From: Prevotella sp. E13-17
GTDB taxonomy: Bacteria; Bacteroidota; Bacteroidia; Bacteroidales; Bacteroidaceae
NCBI RefSeq assembly: GCF_022024035.1
Contig: NZ_CP091787.1
Span: forward strand, 1,612,001 to 1,676,000
DNA: 64,000 nt
Direction of reading: 5' to 3'
Part shown: piece by piece, positions 24,593 to 32,992 of the stretch
How positions within the stretch are numbered: the first letter of the stretch is position 1
Layout of the letters: the number at the start of each line of letters is the position of its first letter
The notes under the pieces: generated by a model
What the model saw: the letters and a program-made list of their open reading frames with translations, nothing else
What the model was told of the DNA's origin: nothing
Database searches by the model: none
Made by a program: the position numbers and the translations under genes

Positions 24593-27500
24593 ATGATGAT
24601 AAGTAAAATTTTGAGAGACAGTTTTAGGAGGATACTTCCTGCATCCTTTGTGAGTAGGTCTGCTATAATGCTGCTCGCCACACTCCTGCTCACCATGACC
24701 GCGCAGACGGCGAGGGCAGCAGACCTGACCATCACCACAATTGATGGTTGGAAAAATTTTGCACGCGCTGTTGCTGACGGCACAGACTACAGCGGTATGA
24801 CCGTAGCGCTGGGAGCCGACCTCGACTTTACAAGTACAACCTTCAATGGAGACTACTCAGTTGGCTTCAATTTAGGAGGCGGTTGGGGACAGGATTCAAA
24901 ACCTTTCAAAGGCACTTTCGATGGCTGCGGACACACCATCAAAAACGCTACCATCACAGACATTAAGATGATATATAACTTCAACTGTCTCGGTGCCATC
25001 TTCTGGATTAACGAGGGTACAATCAAGAACACCCATTTCGAGAATATCACCGTTAACGGCCAAGGTAGTTATACTGCCATTGTGGCAAAAGAAAACAAGG
25101 GTACTATTGAAGACTGCACCATTTCGGGACGTGTTAATAGGCATTCGGGAAATTACAATAATACAGGTGGCGTGGCCTATAGTAATAGCGGAACTATCCG
25201 CAACTGTGTTGTGAACATTATCAACCCTACTGGTGGCATGATAACAAGCGCTGGTAGCGGTGCCATCACCAATGTTTATACCACTTCCGACAGCCAAGGC
25301 TGGGAGCAGGGCACTCGAATCTACAAGTTTGTGGCGGTAGAAAACGGCGGCGTGACATCCATTACGCCTTCCACCGAAGCAGTCGGAACCTTCAGCGGCA
25401 ATAAATACTATACCGCAGGAACAGAGGTTACCTTCGCCGTGGCGGTTGAGTCAGGAAAAACCGCCGACCCGATATTTTGCAACGGAACAGCGGTCGGCAG
25501 GGGAGCGGGCGGCGCTTATACATACACCGTCACCGCCGAGGACATAAAGGTGCAGACAAAGGAGTCGTTGCCTACTCGGAGCATCAACATTGCAAGTGTC
25601 TCCGGCGGCACTATGTCGGCCAATCCGCCAAGCGCGACAGCTTACCAAGAGATTACCCTAACAGCATCGCCTGCCAGCGGCTACTTGCTGAACGGAGTAA
25701 CGGCATCCGACGGGACCAATCCCGTCAGCATCAGTTATCAGCCATGGTACAAGCAAGTGAATACAGCCACATTTATCATGCCCAATGCCGACGTTACCGT
25801 CACGCCGACCTTTACCGCAATTGCGAATACCAACAACGAGTTTTCTGTCAACATACCAGCAACGGGGACGGAGACAGGAACGATACCAAGCGGCGTAAAG
25901 TCATTCAAGCTTTATGACAATGGCGGTGCCAACGGCAACTATTCCAACAACTGCAATGGAAAAATCACACTGACAGCCCCATCGGGATATGCTTTTGTAA
26001 TCGAAGGAACGGTGAAGACATGGTATCATTGTGGAATACTCAATGTCTCTGATGAAAACGGGAGTGTTTTGAGTAATGTATATTCTACAGGATACGAGGG
26101 CCCAGACGTGACCATTCCACCAACAATGATTACAGGCCGCCAATTGACGTTTGAGTTTATCGGAGACAACCAAACGCTGACCACACGCGAAGGCGTTGAC
26201 CTCACAGTGTCGCTTGTTGACGCCAGTCAGGAGTTTTCCGTGACAATCGCGGGCACGCCAAATGGCACAGTGAATCCATCGAAAACGAGTGCTAAGGCTG
26301 GAGAGGTGGTAACTCTGACCGCTGCTCCTAATAGCGGATATCTGATAAAAAGCGTTGCCGTGACCTACGATACAGACAAGAACATCAGCGTCAGTGGCGG
26401 CTGGTGGACGGGAAGTTTCTCGTTCACGATGCCTTATGCCAATGTGACCGTAACGCCCGTGGTGGAACAAGCCAATGCCGACGGAGGCCTCAATATCAGC
26501 GGTCTTACTTATGTTCCCCGAGATGGAGACAATCCAGGCTATTATGCTATTGACGGAGCCAATGCTCTCAATGCCCTTGCTTCTTACGTCAACGGCGGGG
26601 GCAGAACAGTAGATATGCTATTTAAGCAGACTGCTGACATCGATATGAGCGGTGTGAACTATACGGCAATCGGCAGCAGCAATTCATTTAACGGCACGTT
26701 CGACGGCGATGGATATGTAATCTTAAATCTCAGCCATTCAACTACGGGCTTCGGTGAGTCTGGCTTATTCGGAAATCTGGAAGGTACGATAAAAAATGTC
26801 AATCTGAAGGATTGTAGCTTCACTGGAACAAGAGCAGGCGGTATTGCAGGTAGTATGTCAAGTGGCAGTATTATTAACTGCGCTGTTATTGGCGGTACGG
26901 TCACGTGCGGTTACGGCGGACAAGCTGGTGGAATTGCGGGACATTTCTATTCAGGTACGATACAAGATTGTTTTACGACGGCCACTGTCAGCAAGGTTGG
27001 AGATAGTGCATATATGGGGCCAATTGCTGGAGGCAGTGACAATATCACGAATTGCTACTATACCAACGAGCCAGCAAACAAGTATTACACCAACGGCACG
27101 AAGGTCACCGTCTATAACATCACGCTCGCCGACGGCATCATCATGACGGGCAACATCCGCACCGTCGGCCACACGGCGGCTAACACCTACCACTTCGGCA
27201 GGCAAGACGATAACATCACATTCACTTCAGAGGCTCCTACCACGGGAATCAAGAAGTTCACCACGACGGCAGGAACTCTTGCAGAAACTTCGGCAGCAGG
27301 AACTGTGTCGCTGACCATGCCTGCAAGCGATGTGACGGTCAGCCTTTCCGACGTGACGCCAGAGATTGCCGCCATCGACGCACAAACCTATACGGGCAAT
27401 GCCATTGAGCCGACAGTCACAGTCAGCAATATGACGGCAGATACGGACTATACAGTAAGCTATTCCGACAATACAAATGCAGGAACTGCCACCGTGACCA

Positions 27501-29404
27501 TCGCGGGCAAGGGCTTCTATTTCGGCACGGTGATAATGACATTCACCATCACCAAGGCCACGCCGACTATCACAGCCCCGGCAGCTGTAACCAATCTCAT
27601 CTATAACGGTTCGGAACATGCACTCGTATCAGCAGGTACAACCGACTTCGGCACAATGACCTACAGCCTCGACGGTACGAACTATTCCACCGACATTCCC
27701 ACGGCAACAAAAGGCGGAACCTACACCGTATATTATAAGGTGGAGGGGAGCGACAACTGGAATGCGGTAGATGCGCAGACGGTCAGCGTGACCATCGCGC
27801 CCCGTACCTACACCGTTACCTTTGATGCCAATGGCGGCGAGGGCACGATGGAGCCGATGCTGCTGACCTACGACGGTGACTGGGCGGCACTGACCGCCAA
27901 CACGTTCACCCGTTCGGGCTATGGCTTCAGCGGATGGAACACCGAGGCCGACGGCAGCGGCACAAACTACTATGACGAAGAAGAGGTATATAACCTGACC
28001 GACGAGGCAAACGGCAACGTCATGCTCTATGCACAGTGGGGATGGGACATCGCCACTTTCGAAATCAAGGGCACGCTGGAAGCCTACGATGACGGCTATG
28101 GCCCCTACTATCCACTCAGCAACAACGTGGAGGTGTGGAATGGCAATACGAAGTTGACGTTCGAAACGGACTATACCATTGAACTCGACCCCAACATTGG
28201 CACCTACGACTATGTTGTTGGAGAGCAATATCAGGCCACCGTCAAAGGTACAGGCGACTGGGGCGGCAAGAAGACCTTCACGTTCACCTTTGTAGCGCTG
28301 CACCATACCATCGTGTTCGATGCCAACGGTGGCACAGGCACGATGGACGATGACACCGTGGCCAACGATGATGGAAATGCTGGTAGATACTATCTGCCTG
28401 CGTGCGGCTTCATCGCTCCCCTAGGCAAGGTGTTCGACCACTGGGTGGCCAGTTGCGAGCCTGACGCAGAGAAGCAGCCCGGCGACTACTTCACCGCGCC
28501 GTATATCTGGAGCGAGTACGATGTGCAGACCATCACAGTGACGGCCTACTGGAGGGATGCGCTGATTCTGCTCGATGATGACAGTGCTCAGCCCGAGGGA
28601 AGCAAGAACGCCGACATCATCGACAGCGCATCGGGCGACGGCAAGCAGTATGCCGTGACCCTCAGTGGCCGCACGCTCTTCAAGGACGGCTCCTGGAACA
28701 CCCTGTGCCTGCCCTTCGACGTGATCACGGCGAGCGGCATCCTCAGCGGCGACGGTGTGCAGGCCATGACGCTGAACACTACGACGAGCAACTTCGCCGA
28801 CGGCACGCTGACACTGAACTTCGACGCCGCCACGACCATCCCCGCCGGCACACCGTTCATCATCAAGTGGGACGAGAGCGGCACGGACATTGAAAACCCC
28901 GTCTTTGAGGGCGTCACCGTCAGCGATGCCAAGCATGACGCCACCATCGAGGGCGTGCTCACCTTCACCGGCACTTACGCCCCCGTCAGCATCGGCAGCG
29001 AGGGCGACAACACCAAGCTCTACCTTGGCAGCGGCAACACGCTCTACTATCCCAATGCCGCCATGACCATCGGTACCCACCGCGCCTACTTCCAGCTGGC
29101 CGACGGCATCACCGCCGGCCAGCCTGTGTCGGGCAGCAATGCGAAGCAGATTCGCGCCTTCAATCTGAACTTCTTTGACGAGCAAAGCGGCGAAGCCGAG
29201 CGTGGCGACGATGAGGCAACGGGAATAGTCAGTGCGGAAGCAAATTGGCTTTCCCCTTCGGGCCGCCGAGCTGAACCTTCTTCACTCTTCACTCTTCACT
29301 CTTCACTTTCAGAGTGGTACACCCTTGACGGTCGCAAGCTCGACGGGCAGCCGACGCAGCGTGGCATCTACATCCACGGAGGCAAGAAAGTAGTAGTGAA
29401 GTAA
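24593..29404 (+). CDS. Large secreted repeat protein (GLUG, InlB-like and Listeria-Bacteroides repeats)
   Basis: 1603 residues with a signal peptide ending near TARAADL (residue 43). Order of modules: GLUG-type beta-helix block (about 75-225), InlB/divergent B-repeat-like module (about 335-410), beta-sandwich (about 415-540), second B-repeat-like module (about 545-625), second GLUG block (about 640-830), third partial module, MBG-like repeats (about 915-1075), two Listeria-Bacteroides repeats (FDANGGEGTM..., FDANGGTGTM...), and a C-terminal WYTLDGRKLDGQPTQRGIYI plus HGGKKVVVK motif like those ending many Prevotella surface proteins. Probably an adhesin or matrix-binding protein. A heptanucleotide repeat lies just before the C-terminal motif. 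Confidence 0.82.
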   Translation: MMISKILRDSFRRILPASFVSRSAIMLLATLLLTMTAQTARAADLTITTIDGWKNFARAVADGTDYSGMTVALGADLDFTSTTFNGDYSVGFNLGGGWGQDSKPFKGTFDGCGHTIKNATITDIKMIYNFNCLGAIFWINEGTIKNTHFENITVNGQGSYTAIVAKENKGTIEDCTISGRVNRHSGNYNNTGGVAYSNSGTIRNCVVNIINPTGGMITSAGSGAITNVYTTSDSQGWEQGTRIYKFVAVENGGVTSITPSTEAVGTFSGNKYYTAGTEVTFAVAVESGKTADPIFCNGTAVGRGAGGAYTYTVTAEDIKVQTKESLPTRSINIASVSGGTMSANPPSATAYQEITLTASPASGYLLNGVTASDGTNPVSISYQPWYKQVNTATFIMPNADVTVTPTFTAIANTNNEFSVNIPATGTETGTIPSGVKSFKLYDNGGANGNYSNNCNGKITLTAPSGYAFVIEGTVKTWYHCGILNVSDENGSVLSNVYSTGYEGPDVTIPPTMITGRQLTFEFIGDNQTLTTREGVDLTVSLVDASQEFSVTIAGTPNGTVNPSKTSAKAGEVVTLTAAPNSGYLIKSVAVTYDTDKNISVSGGWWTGSFSFTMPYANVTVTPVVEQANADGGLNISGLTYVPRDGDNPGYYAIDGANALNALASYVNGGGRTVDMLFKQTADIDMSGVNYTAIGSSNSFNGTFDGDGYVILNLSHSTTGFGESGLFGNLEGTIKNVNLKDCSFTGTRAGGIAGSMSSGSIINCAVIGGTVTCGYGGQAGGIAGHFYSGTIQDCFTTATVSKVGDSAYMGPIAGGSDNITNCYYTNEPANKYYTNGTKVTVYNITLADGIIMTGNIRTVGHTAANTYHFGRQDDNITFTSEAPTTGIKKFTTTAGTLAETSAAGTVSLTMPASDVTVSLSDVTPEIAAIDAQTYTGNAIEPTVTVSNMTADTDYTVSYSDNTNAGTATVTIAGKGFYFGTVIMTFTITKATPTITAPAAVTNLIYNGSEHALVSAGTTDFGTMTYSLDGTNYSTDIPTATKGGTYTVYYKVEGSDNWNAVDAQTVSVTIAPRTYTVTFDANGGEGTMEPMLLTYDGDWAALTANTFTRSGYGFSGWNTEADGSGTNYYDEEEVYNLTDEANGNVMLYAQWGWDIATFEIKGTLEAYDDGYGPYYPLSNNVEVWNGNTKLTFETDYTIELDPNIGTYDYVVGEQYQATVKGTGDWGGKKTFTFTFVALHHTIVFDANGGTGTMDDDTVANDDGNAGRYYLPACGFIAPLGKVFDHWVASCEPDAEKQPGDYFTAPYIWSEYDVQTITVTAYWRDALILLDDDSAQPEGSKNADIIDSASGDGKQYAVTLSGRTLFKDGSWNTLCLPFDVITASGILSGDGVQAMTLNTTTSNFADGTLTLNFDAATTIPAGTPFIIKWDESGTDIENPVFEGVTVSDAKHDATIEGVLTFTGTYAPVSIGSEGDNTKLYLGSGNTLYYPNAAMTIGTHRAYFQLADGITAGQPVSGSNAKQIRAFNLNFFDEQSGEAERGDDEATGIVSAEANWLSPSGRRAEPSSLFTLHSSLSEWYTLDGRKLDGQPTQRGIYIHGGKKVVVK
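29281..29308 (+). repeat. Heptanucleotide tandem repeat (TTCACTC) inside the surface-protein gene
   Basis: Three perfect TTCACTC units plus one TTCACTT unit lie in the coding region and are translated as a Phe-Thr-Leu-His-Ser-Ser-Leu-like pattern. Seven is not a multiple of three, so gain or loss of a unit shifts frame before the last 32 codons. Confidence 0.8.
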
Positions 29405-29501
29405 ACTCCTTAGAATAAAAATAAATTCTACGGACTCTACGGACTCCAAGGACAGTCTCGAAAGTCCTTAGACAAAAAGAAACAATAAATCATAGAGAAC
29501 A

Positions 29502-29702
29502 ATGAAGAAACAAGAATATCAGAAGCCCACCATAGAGGTGGTCAAGCTACAGCAGCAAGGCATCATCTGCACCAGCGATGTAAGAAGTGTCAGCGGCAAT
29601 GCCGGCATGGACTATGACGGCGGCGGCAACGGCCCCGCCCGTGCCCGCCAGCACAACCCTATCGTCTGGGATGATTGGGACGAAAAGGACGATTGGGAAT
29701 AA
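29502..29702 (+). CDS. Small protein with KKxYxxPxIxVVxL start, Gly-rich middle and acidic Trp tail
   Basis: 66 residues, no signal peptide. It opens MKKQEYQKPTIEVVKLQQQG, then a single Cys (GIICTS), a Gly-rich segment (GGGNGPARARQ) and an acidic tail with three Trp (DDWDEKDDWE). Similar short ORFs with this opening are, from general knowledge, common in Prevotella and Bacteroides near surface-protein genes, but no function is known to me. It lies 97 nt after the large surface protein and just before two terminators, so both genes may be one transcript. Confidence 0.7.
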   Translation: MKKQEYQKPTIEVVKLQQQGIICTSDVRSVSGNAGMDYDGGGNGPARARQHNPIVWDDWDEKDDWE

Positions 29703-29727
29703 GTAACGATAAAAATCAAAATAGTAT

Positions 29728-29766
29728 GCCTCCCCATCTGTTTGCAACCACAAGCGATGGGGAGGC
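29728..29766 (+). terminator. Terminator 1 after the small protein gene
   Basis: GCCTCCCCATC (29728-29738) pairs perfectly with GATGGGGAGGC (29756-29766), followed by TCTTGT. Confidence 0.75.
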
Positions 29767-29786
29767 TCTTGTAAAAACGCAATGCC

Positions 29787-29820
29787 AAGAACTGCGACAC
29801 GATGCCGCAGTTCTTTTTAT
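29787..29820 (+). terminator. Terminator 2, with U-tract
   Basis: AAGAACTGCG (29787-29796) pairs with CGCAGTTCTT (29806-29815), running into TTTTTATTTT. Confidence 0.85.
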
Positions 29821-29930
29821 TTTGCCAGTCGCTTGCATCTGTTCTCCCACAACCTTTCAATCTCCCCTTGATGTTCCGACTCATCGGTGTAAAGGAACTC
29901 GGTATAGTCTGCCTTGTCAGCCCATTGTGA
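29817..29930 (-). pseudogene. C-terminal coding remnant, family not recognised
   Basis: A minus-strand frame of 37 sense codons, bounded upstream by a stop, reads like a protein tail (QWADKADYTEFLYTDESE, then GEIERLWENRCKRLAK). It has no start codon. The rest of 29821-30092 shows nothing else I can support. Confidence 0.3.
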
Positions 29931-30092
29931 TTATCGCAACGAAGGAATCTTGCCTTATATCCGCATGAAGGGTAACATACTCTATCGTGAGTCTGATGTC
30001 GAAAGAGTTCTGAGGCGCTGTATAAAAGGCAAAATGACGCTGCAATCGGGTTAAAAAGCGCAAAGTGTTAGGTTTTTTTGGCGAAAATTGAG

Positions 30093-30100
30093 TACCTTTG
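30093..30100 (+). promoter_or_regulatory. -7 box before the 30111 gene
   Basis: TACCTTTG ends 10 nt before the ATG at 30111, so the transcript has a very short leader. A TTG codon at 30088 cannot be the start because it lies upstream of the transcription start. Confidence 0.55.
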
Positions 30101-30110
30101 CACACGAATT

Positions 30111-30405
30111 ATGGCAAACTCTATACATATATAATAATAGTAGCGGCCATTGTGCTATCCATAAAGAACCGTGCGCGTATCTACAGTCAGACAGCGTGGA
30201 GCAAATGCTAACAGCCCATCTGGCAGAATATGAATTCCTGTATGCTGCGGCTTCCCCGTGGGGGCAACAGTTGCATTCCTATGATGGTCGTGCTCCCTGT
30301 GTGTTTGAGGTCAGCCCCGAGAAGTCTGTCCTGACATTCAATGTCGAGGGAGAGAGAAAGACATACTCCTTAGAAGGAGCAAGTGAGCAGTTATTCAAGA
30401 AGTAA
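30111..30405 (+). CDS. Hypothetical protein with an apparent 1-nt frameshift near its start
   Basis: The ATG well placed after the promoter (30111) opens MANSIHI and stops at 30134 inside the AT run CATATATAATAATAG. A one-base shift in this run joins the long frame that continues YNNSSGHCAIHKEPCAYLQS and so on to 30405 (ending EGASEQLFKK). Without a shift, the first in-frame ATG of the long frame is at 30205, which would drop about 30 well-formed residues. The product has about 98 residues and no recognised domain. It lies 20 nt before the lipoprotein gene. A sequencing error, a real mutation or a slippage site would all explain the frame change. Confidence 0.5.
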
Positions 30406-30425
30406 ATAATTTAAAAGTCAGAAAG

Positions 30426-31553
30426 ATGATGAGAAAAATCATGCAATGGATGGTGGCTGCCACCCTGACAAGCAGCCTCTTTGTATGGACATCCTGTTCG
30501 AACGATGACAATGCGGTGATTCCGCAGCCCGGCCATGAAACGGAGTTCGGCGCACTGCTGAAAACACTGGACTGGGGCACGGACACATGCTTCGTCTATG
30601 GTCACAAGACACCCGACGTGGATGCCGTCACCTCGGCCTTGTCGTATGCCAGGCTGATGCGGCTGATGGGCTACAACTGCAAGGCCAAGGTGTCGAGCGG
30701 GATGAACCGCGAGACGGCCTATATTGCTCACGTGTTCGGCTTCGAGCTGCCCGAACTGAAGTCGAGCGTGGTGCCGCAGACACGGCTCATCCTGACCGAC
30801 CACACCGACTATGCCCAGTGTGTGGACGGTGCCCGTGAGGCCGTTATCCTGCAGAAGATAGACCACCATGTGGAGGGCGACATAGCCGACAGCGGCATCC
30901 CCTTCGTGCGCCGCGAGATGATTGGCTCTACCAACACCATCATCTACGAGATGTATAAGGAACAGGGCATCACCATCGACGACGAGACCGCCCGCATCAT
31001 GCTGGCAGGCATCATCAGCGACACGCGCAACCTGTCGAAAACCACCACGCAGGCCATCGACTCCACGGCATTACAGGCCCTTGCCGCACAGTTGGCCATC
31101 AGCCCCGACTCTGTGGTCAGCCTGAACCGCGGCATGGAGGATGCCGCCACCGACTATACCGGCATGACCGATGCCGAGATTTTCCTCTCCGACTACAAGG
31201 AGTACGAGATCAGCGGCCATCAGCTTGGCTTCGGCAGTCTCGTCTGCAAGCAGAGCCAGATGGAAGCCTTCATTGACCGCATGCTGGCAGTCATGCCCAA
31301 AGTGATGCGGCAGCGAGGACGGCAGATGCTTGTGGCAAAGATCGACAACAAGGTGGAGAACACGGGTGACGACCGTGCCGAACGGCCTTACGTGGAGAAT
31401 GGCACCTATTTTATATACTATGGTGAAGGCGCCAAGCAGATGGCTGAGGCCATCTTCGGAGCGTCGTTGCGTGAGGGCGTCTGCTATACATCCGAGAAAC
31501 TCTCACGCAAGCAGATTGTGCCGCGCATCACTGAAGTGCTGACTGGTAATTAA
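30426..31553 (+). CDS. DHH/DHHA2-family phosphoesterase (family II pyrophosphatase-like) predicted lipoprotein
   Basis: 375 residues. The N-terminus is an SPII signal with Cys24 (FVWTSC). After a short linker, the DHH domain carries GHKTPDVDAV (His60, Asp64, Asp66; compare GHxNPDTDS in family II pyrophosphatases), TDHTDYAQ (Asp125, His126) and IDHHVEGD (Asp146, His147, His148). The DHHA2 domain ends with LSRKQIVP, the counterpart of the substrate-binding SRKKQ motif. The family normally works in the cytosol as a Mn2+-dependent pyrophosphatase; a lipidated form would act in the periplasm or at the surface. The substrate could differ from pyrophosphate. Confidence 0.87.
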   Translation: MMRKIMQWMVAATLTSSLFVWTSCSNDDNAVIPQPGHETEFGALLKTLDWGTDTCFVYGHKTPDVDAVTSALSYARLMRLMGYNCKAKVSSGMNRETAYIAHVFGFELPELKSSVVPQTRLILTDHTDYAQCVDGAREAVILQKIDHHVEGDIADSGIPFVRREMIGSTNTIIYEMYKEQGITIDDETARIMLAGIISDTRNLSKTTTQAIDSTALQALAAQLAISPDSVVSLNRGMEDAATDYTGMTDAEIFLSDYKEYEISGHQLGFGSLVCKQSQMEAFIDRMLAVMPKVMRQRGRQMLVAKIDNKVENTGDDRAERPYVENGTYFIYYGEGAKQMAEAIFGASLREGVCYTSEKLSRKQIVPRITEVLTGN

Positions 31554-31571
31554 GTATAGAATGTGGTTGAT

Positions 31572-31923
31572 CTAAAGTATTTGTTTCGCAATGCGTTTGG
31601 CCAATGCCATGATGGTGAGAATGGGGGGCAGACCAAGAGACTGAGGCAGAAGAGAGGCATCGCAGACATAGAGATTGTCGGGCAGATGTGGTGAATGGAG
31701 TGTTTGTGCTTCGGCTTCGGTGAGTGGCAACATGCCACCAGGATGTCCGGCATTGAGTGTCCCCAGGAAAATGTCTTGTTCCGTTGTAACCAACAAGCAG
31801 TATCTTAAGAGGCTGGCCCTCTGTGTACTCCTCGTATTGGTAAAGTCCTAAGCGTGACAGCGGTTTGGCGAATTTCGACAGCCACACTATGATTCGAACA
31901 ATATAAGATAATAATCGATCCAA
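31572..31923 (-). pseudogene. GMC oxidoreductase C-terminal remnant, frameshifted
   Basis: Two minus-strand frames together give a GMC-type C-terminal domain. One runs from 31923 (IVWLSKFAKPLSRLGLYQYE). The other (31796-31572) holds the diagnostic GTLNAGHPGGMLPL and LPDNLYVCDASLLPQSLG then PPILTIMALAKRIAKQ. They are out of register, so at least one frameshift has occurred, and the FAD-binding N-terminal two-thirds is absent. The region from 31554 to 31935 holds nothing else I can support. Confidence 0.72.
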
Positions 31924-31935
31924 AATTTGTACTCC

Positions 31936-32376
31936 TTATTTCTTGAGCGTATCAATAATCGCGTCAAGTTCCTCTGCCAGACGCTGATAGTCTTCGAGCT
32001 TGAGAGGGCACATACTCATCTCTTCGCTCATGCCAGTGGGGATGATTCTGATGGCTTGTTCCTCCATATCACGCCCTTTCTCGGTCAGACTGACAATCTG
32101 CTGGCGCTTGTCTTCCTTGCCACGTTGTCGTATCACTAATCCTTGTTTCTCCATGCGTTGGAGCAGTGGAGTGACCGTGTTGGTCTCAAGAAGCAGCCGG
32201 CGAGCAATATCGTTCACCGGCTGACTGTCGTTTTCCCACAGCACCATCAGCACCAGATATTGTGGATATGTGATCCCCATCGTGCTAAACATCGGCGTGT
32301 AGGCTTGCGTGATAAGCCTGGCAGCCGTGTAAAGTCGGAAGCATATCTGATTCTTTAGTTGTAATTCTGCGTGCAT
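31936..32376 (-). CDS. MarR-family regulator, OhrR-like
   Basis: 146 residues. Winged-helix MarR protein with the OhrR-like opening LKNQICFRLYTAARLI; Cys12 sits where OhrR has its peroxide-sensing cysteine. It continues with the OhrR-like TYPQYLVLMVLWE, recognition helix DIARRLLLETNTVTPLLQRME and wing RQRGKEDKRQQIVSLT. It lies 8 nt after a glutathione peroxidase gene on the same strand, which fits an organic-peroxide-responsive repressor of that unit. Operator not identified. Confidence 0.87.
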   Translation of the reverse strand: MHAELQLKNQICFRLYTAARLITQAYTPMFSTMGITYPQYLVLMVLWENDSQPVNDIARRLLLETNTVTPLLQRMEKQGLVIRQRGKEDKRQQIVSLTEKGRDMEEQAIRIIPTGMSEEMSMCPLKLEDYQRLAEELDAIIDTLKK

Positions 32377-32384
32377 TTTTCTCT

Positions 32385-32930
32385 TTATCGAAGCATTTCT
32401 TCTATATCTTTATCGAAGTCTTTTGGATCGGTGGTGGGCGCAAAGCGTTTGATGATTTCACCATCCTTAGAAACTAGGAATTTTGTGAAGTTCCACAGAA
32501 TGTCACTGTCTTTCTCTACGCTAGTGCTCAGCTTTTTGAGTAATGTGCGTGTAGCCTTGGCTTTGAGTCCTTTGTACTCCTCTGTGGGAGCCTGCGACTT
32601 GAGGTATTCGAAGATAGGCTCTGCAGCATCACCATTAACATCGATCTTCTTCATGATCTGGAAAGTGACACCATAGTTGACCTGACAGAATTCTTCTATT
32701 TGGCTATCGTTGCCAGGATCCTGTTCCTTGAACTGGTTGCAGGGGAATCCAATGATGACGAGTCCCTGATCCTTGTACTTCTGATTCAGTTCTTCGAGTC
32801 CTGCAAACTGTGGTGTGAATCCGCATTTGCTGGCTGTATTGACAATCAGCAGGACCTTGCCTTGAAACTGTGCGAAATCTATTTCTTTGCCTTTGCTCGT
32901 CAGAGCCTTGAAATCATAAATCTTTTTCAT
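32385..32930 (-). CDS. Glutathione peroxidase-family thiol peroxidase
   Basis: 181 residues from the ATG at 32930; an upstream ATG at 32942 adds four residues. It has a thioredoxin-like fold, with peroxidatic Cys36 in NTASKCGFT, Gln near 71 in GFPCNQF and Trp near 139 in ILWNFTKF, the usual catalytic triad. It is Cys- rather than Sec-containing and probably uses thioredoxin, as most bacterial members do. It reduces hydrogen or lipid peroxides in the cytosol. It is first in a unit with the OhrR-like regulator. Confidence 0.92.
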   Translation of the reverse strand: MKKIYDFKALTSKGKEIDFAQFQGKVLLIVNTASKCGFTPQFAGLEELNQKYKDQGLVIIGFPCNQFKEQDPGNDSQIEEFCQVNYGVTFQIMKKIDVNGDAAEPIFEYLKSQAPTEEYKGLKAKATRTLLKKLSTSVEKDSDILWNFTKFLVSKDGEIIKRFAPTTDPKDFDKDIEEMLR

Positions 32931-32992
32931 CGTTTTAATCATTTAAATAGTATATATAAACCATTAATTCCCAGTAAATCTTTGTTTTTGTG

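Noticed and set aside
28421..29185. A 254-codon minus-strand frame inside the giant surface protein gene
   Set aside because: Low-complexity antisense reading of a GC-rich repeat region with no matching family.
30088..30110. TTG at 30088 as the start of the hypothetical gene
   Set aside because: The -7 box TACCTTTG (30093-30100) lies downstream of it, so it would not be in the transcript.
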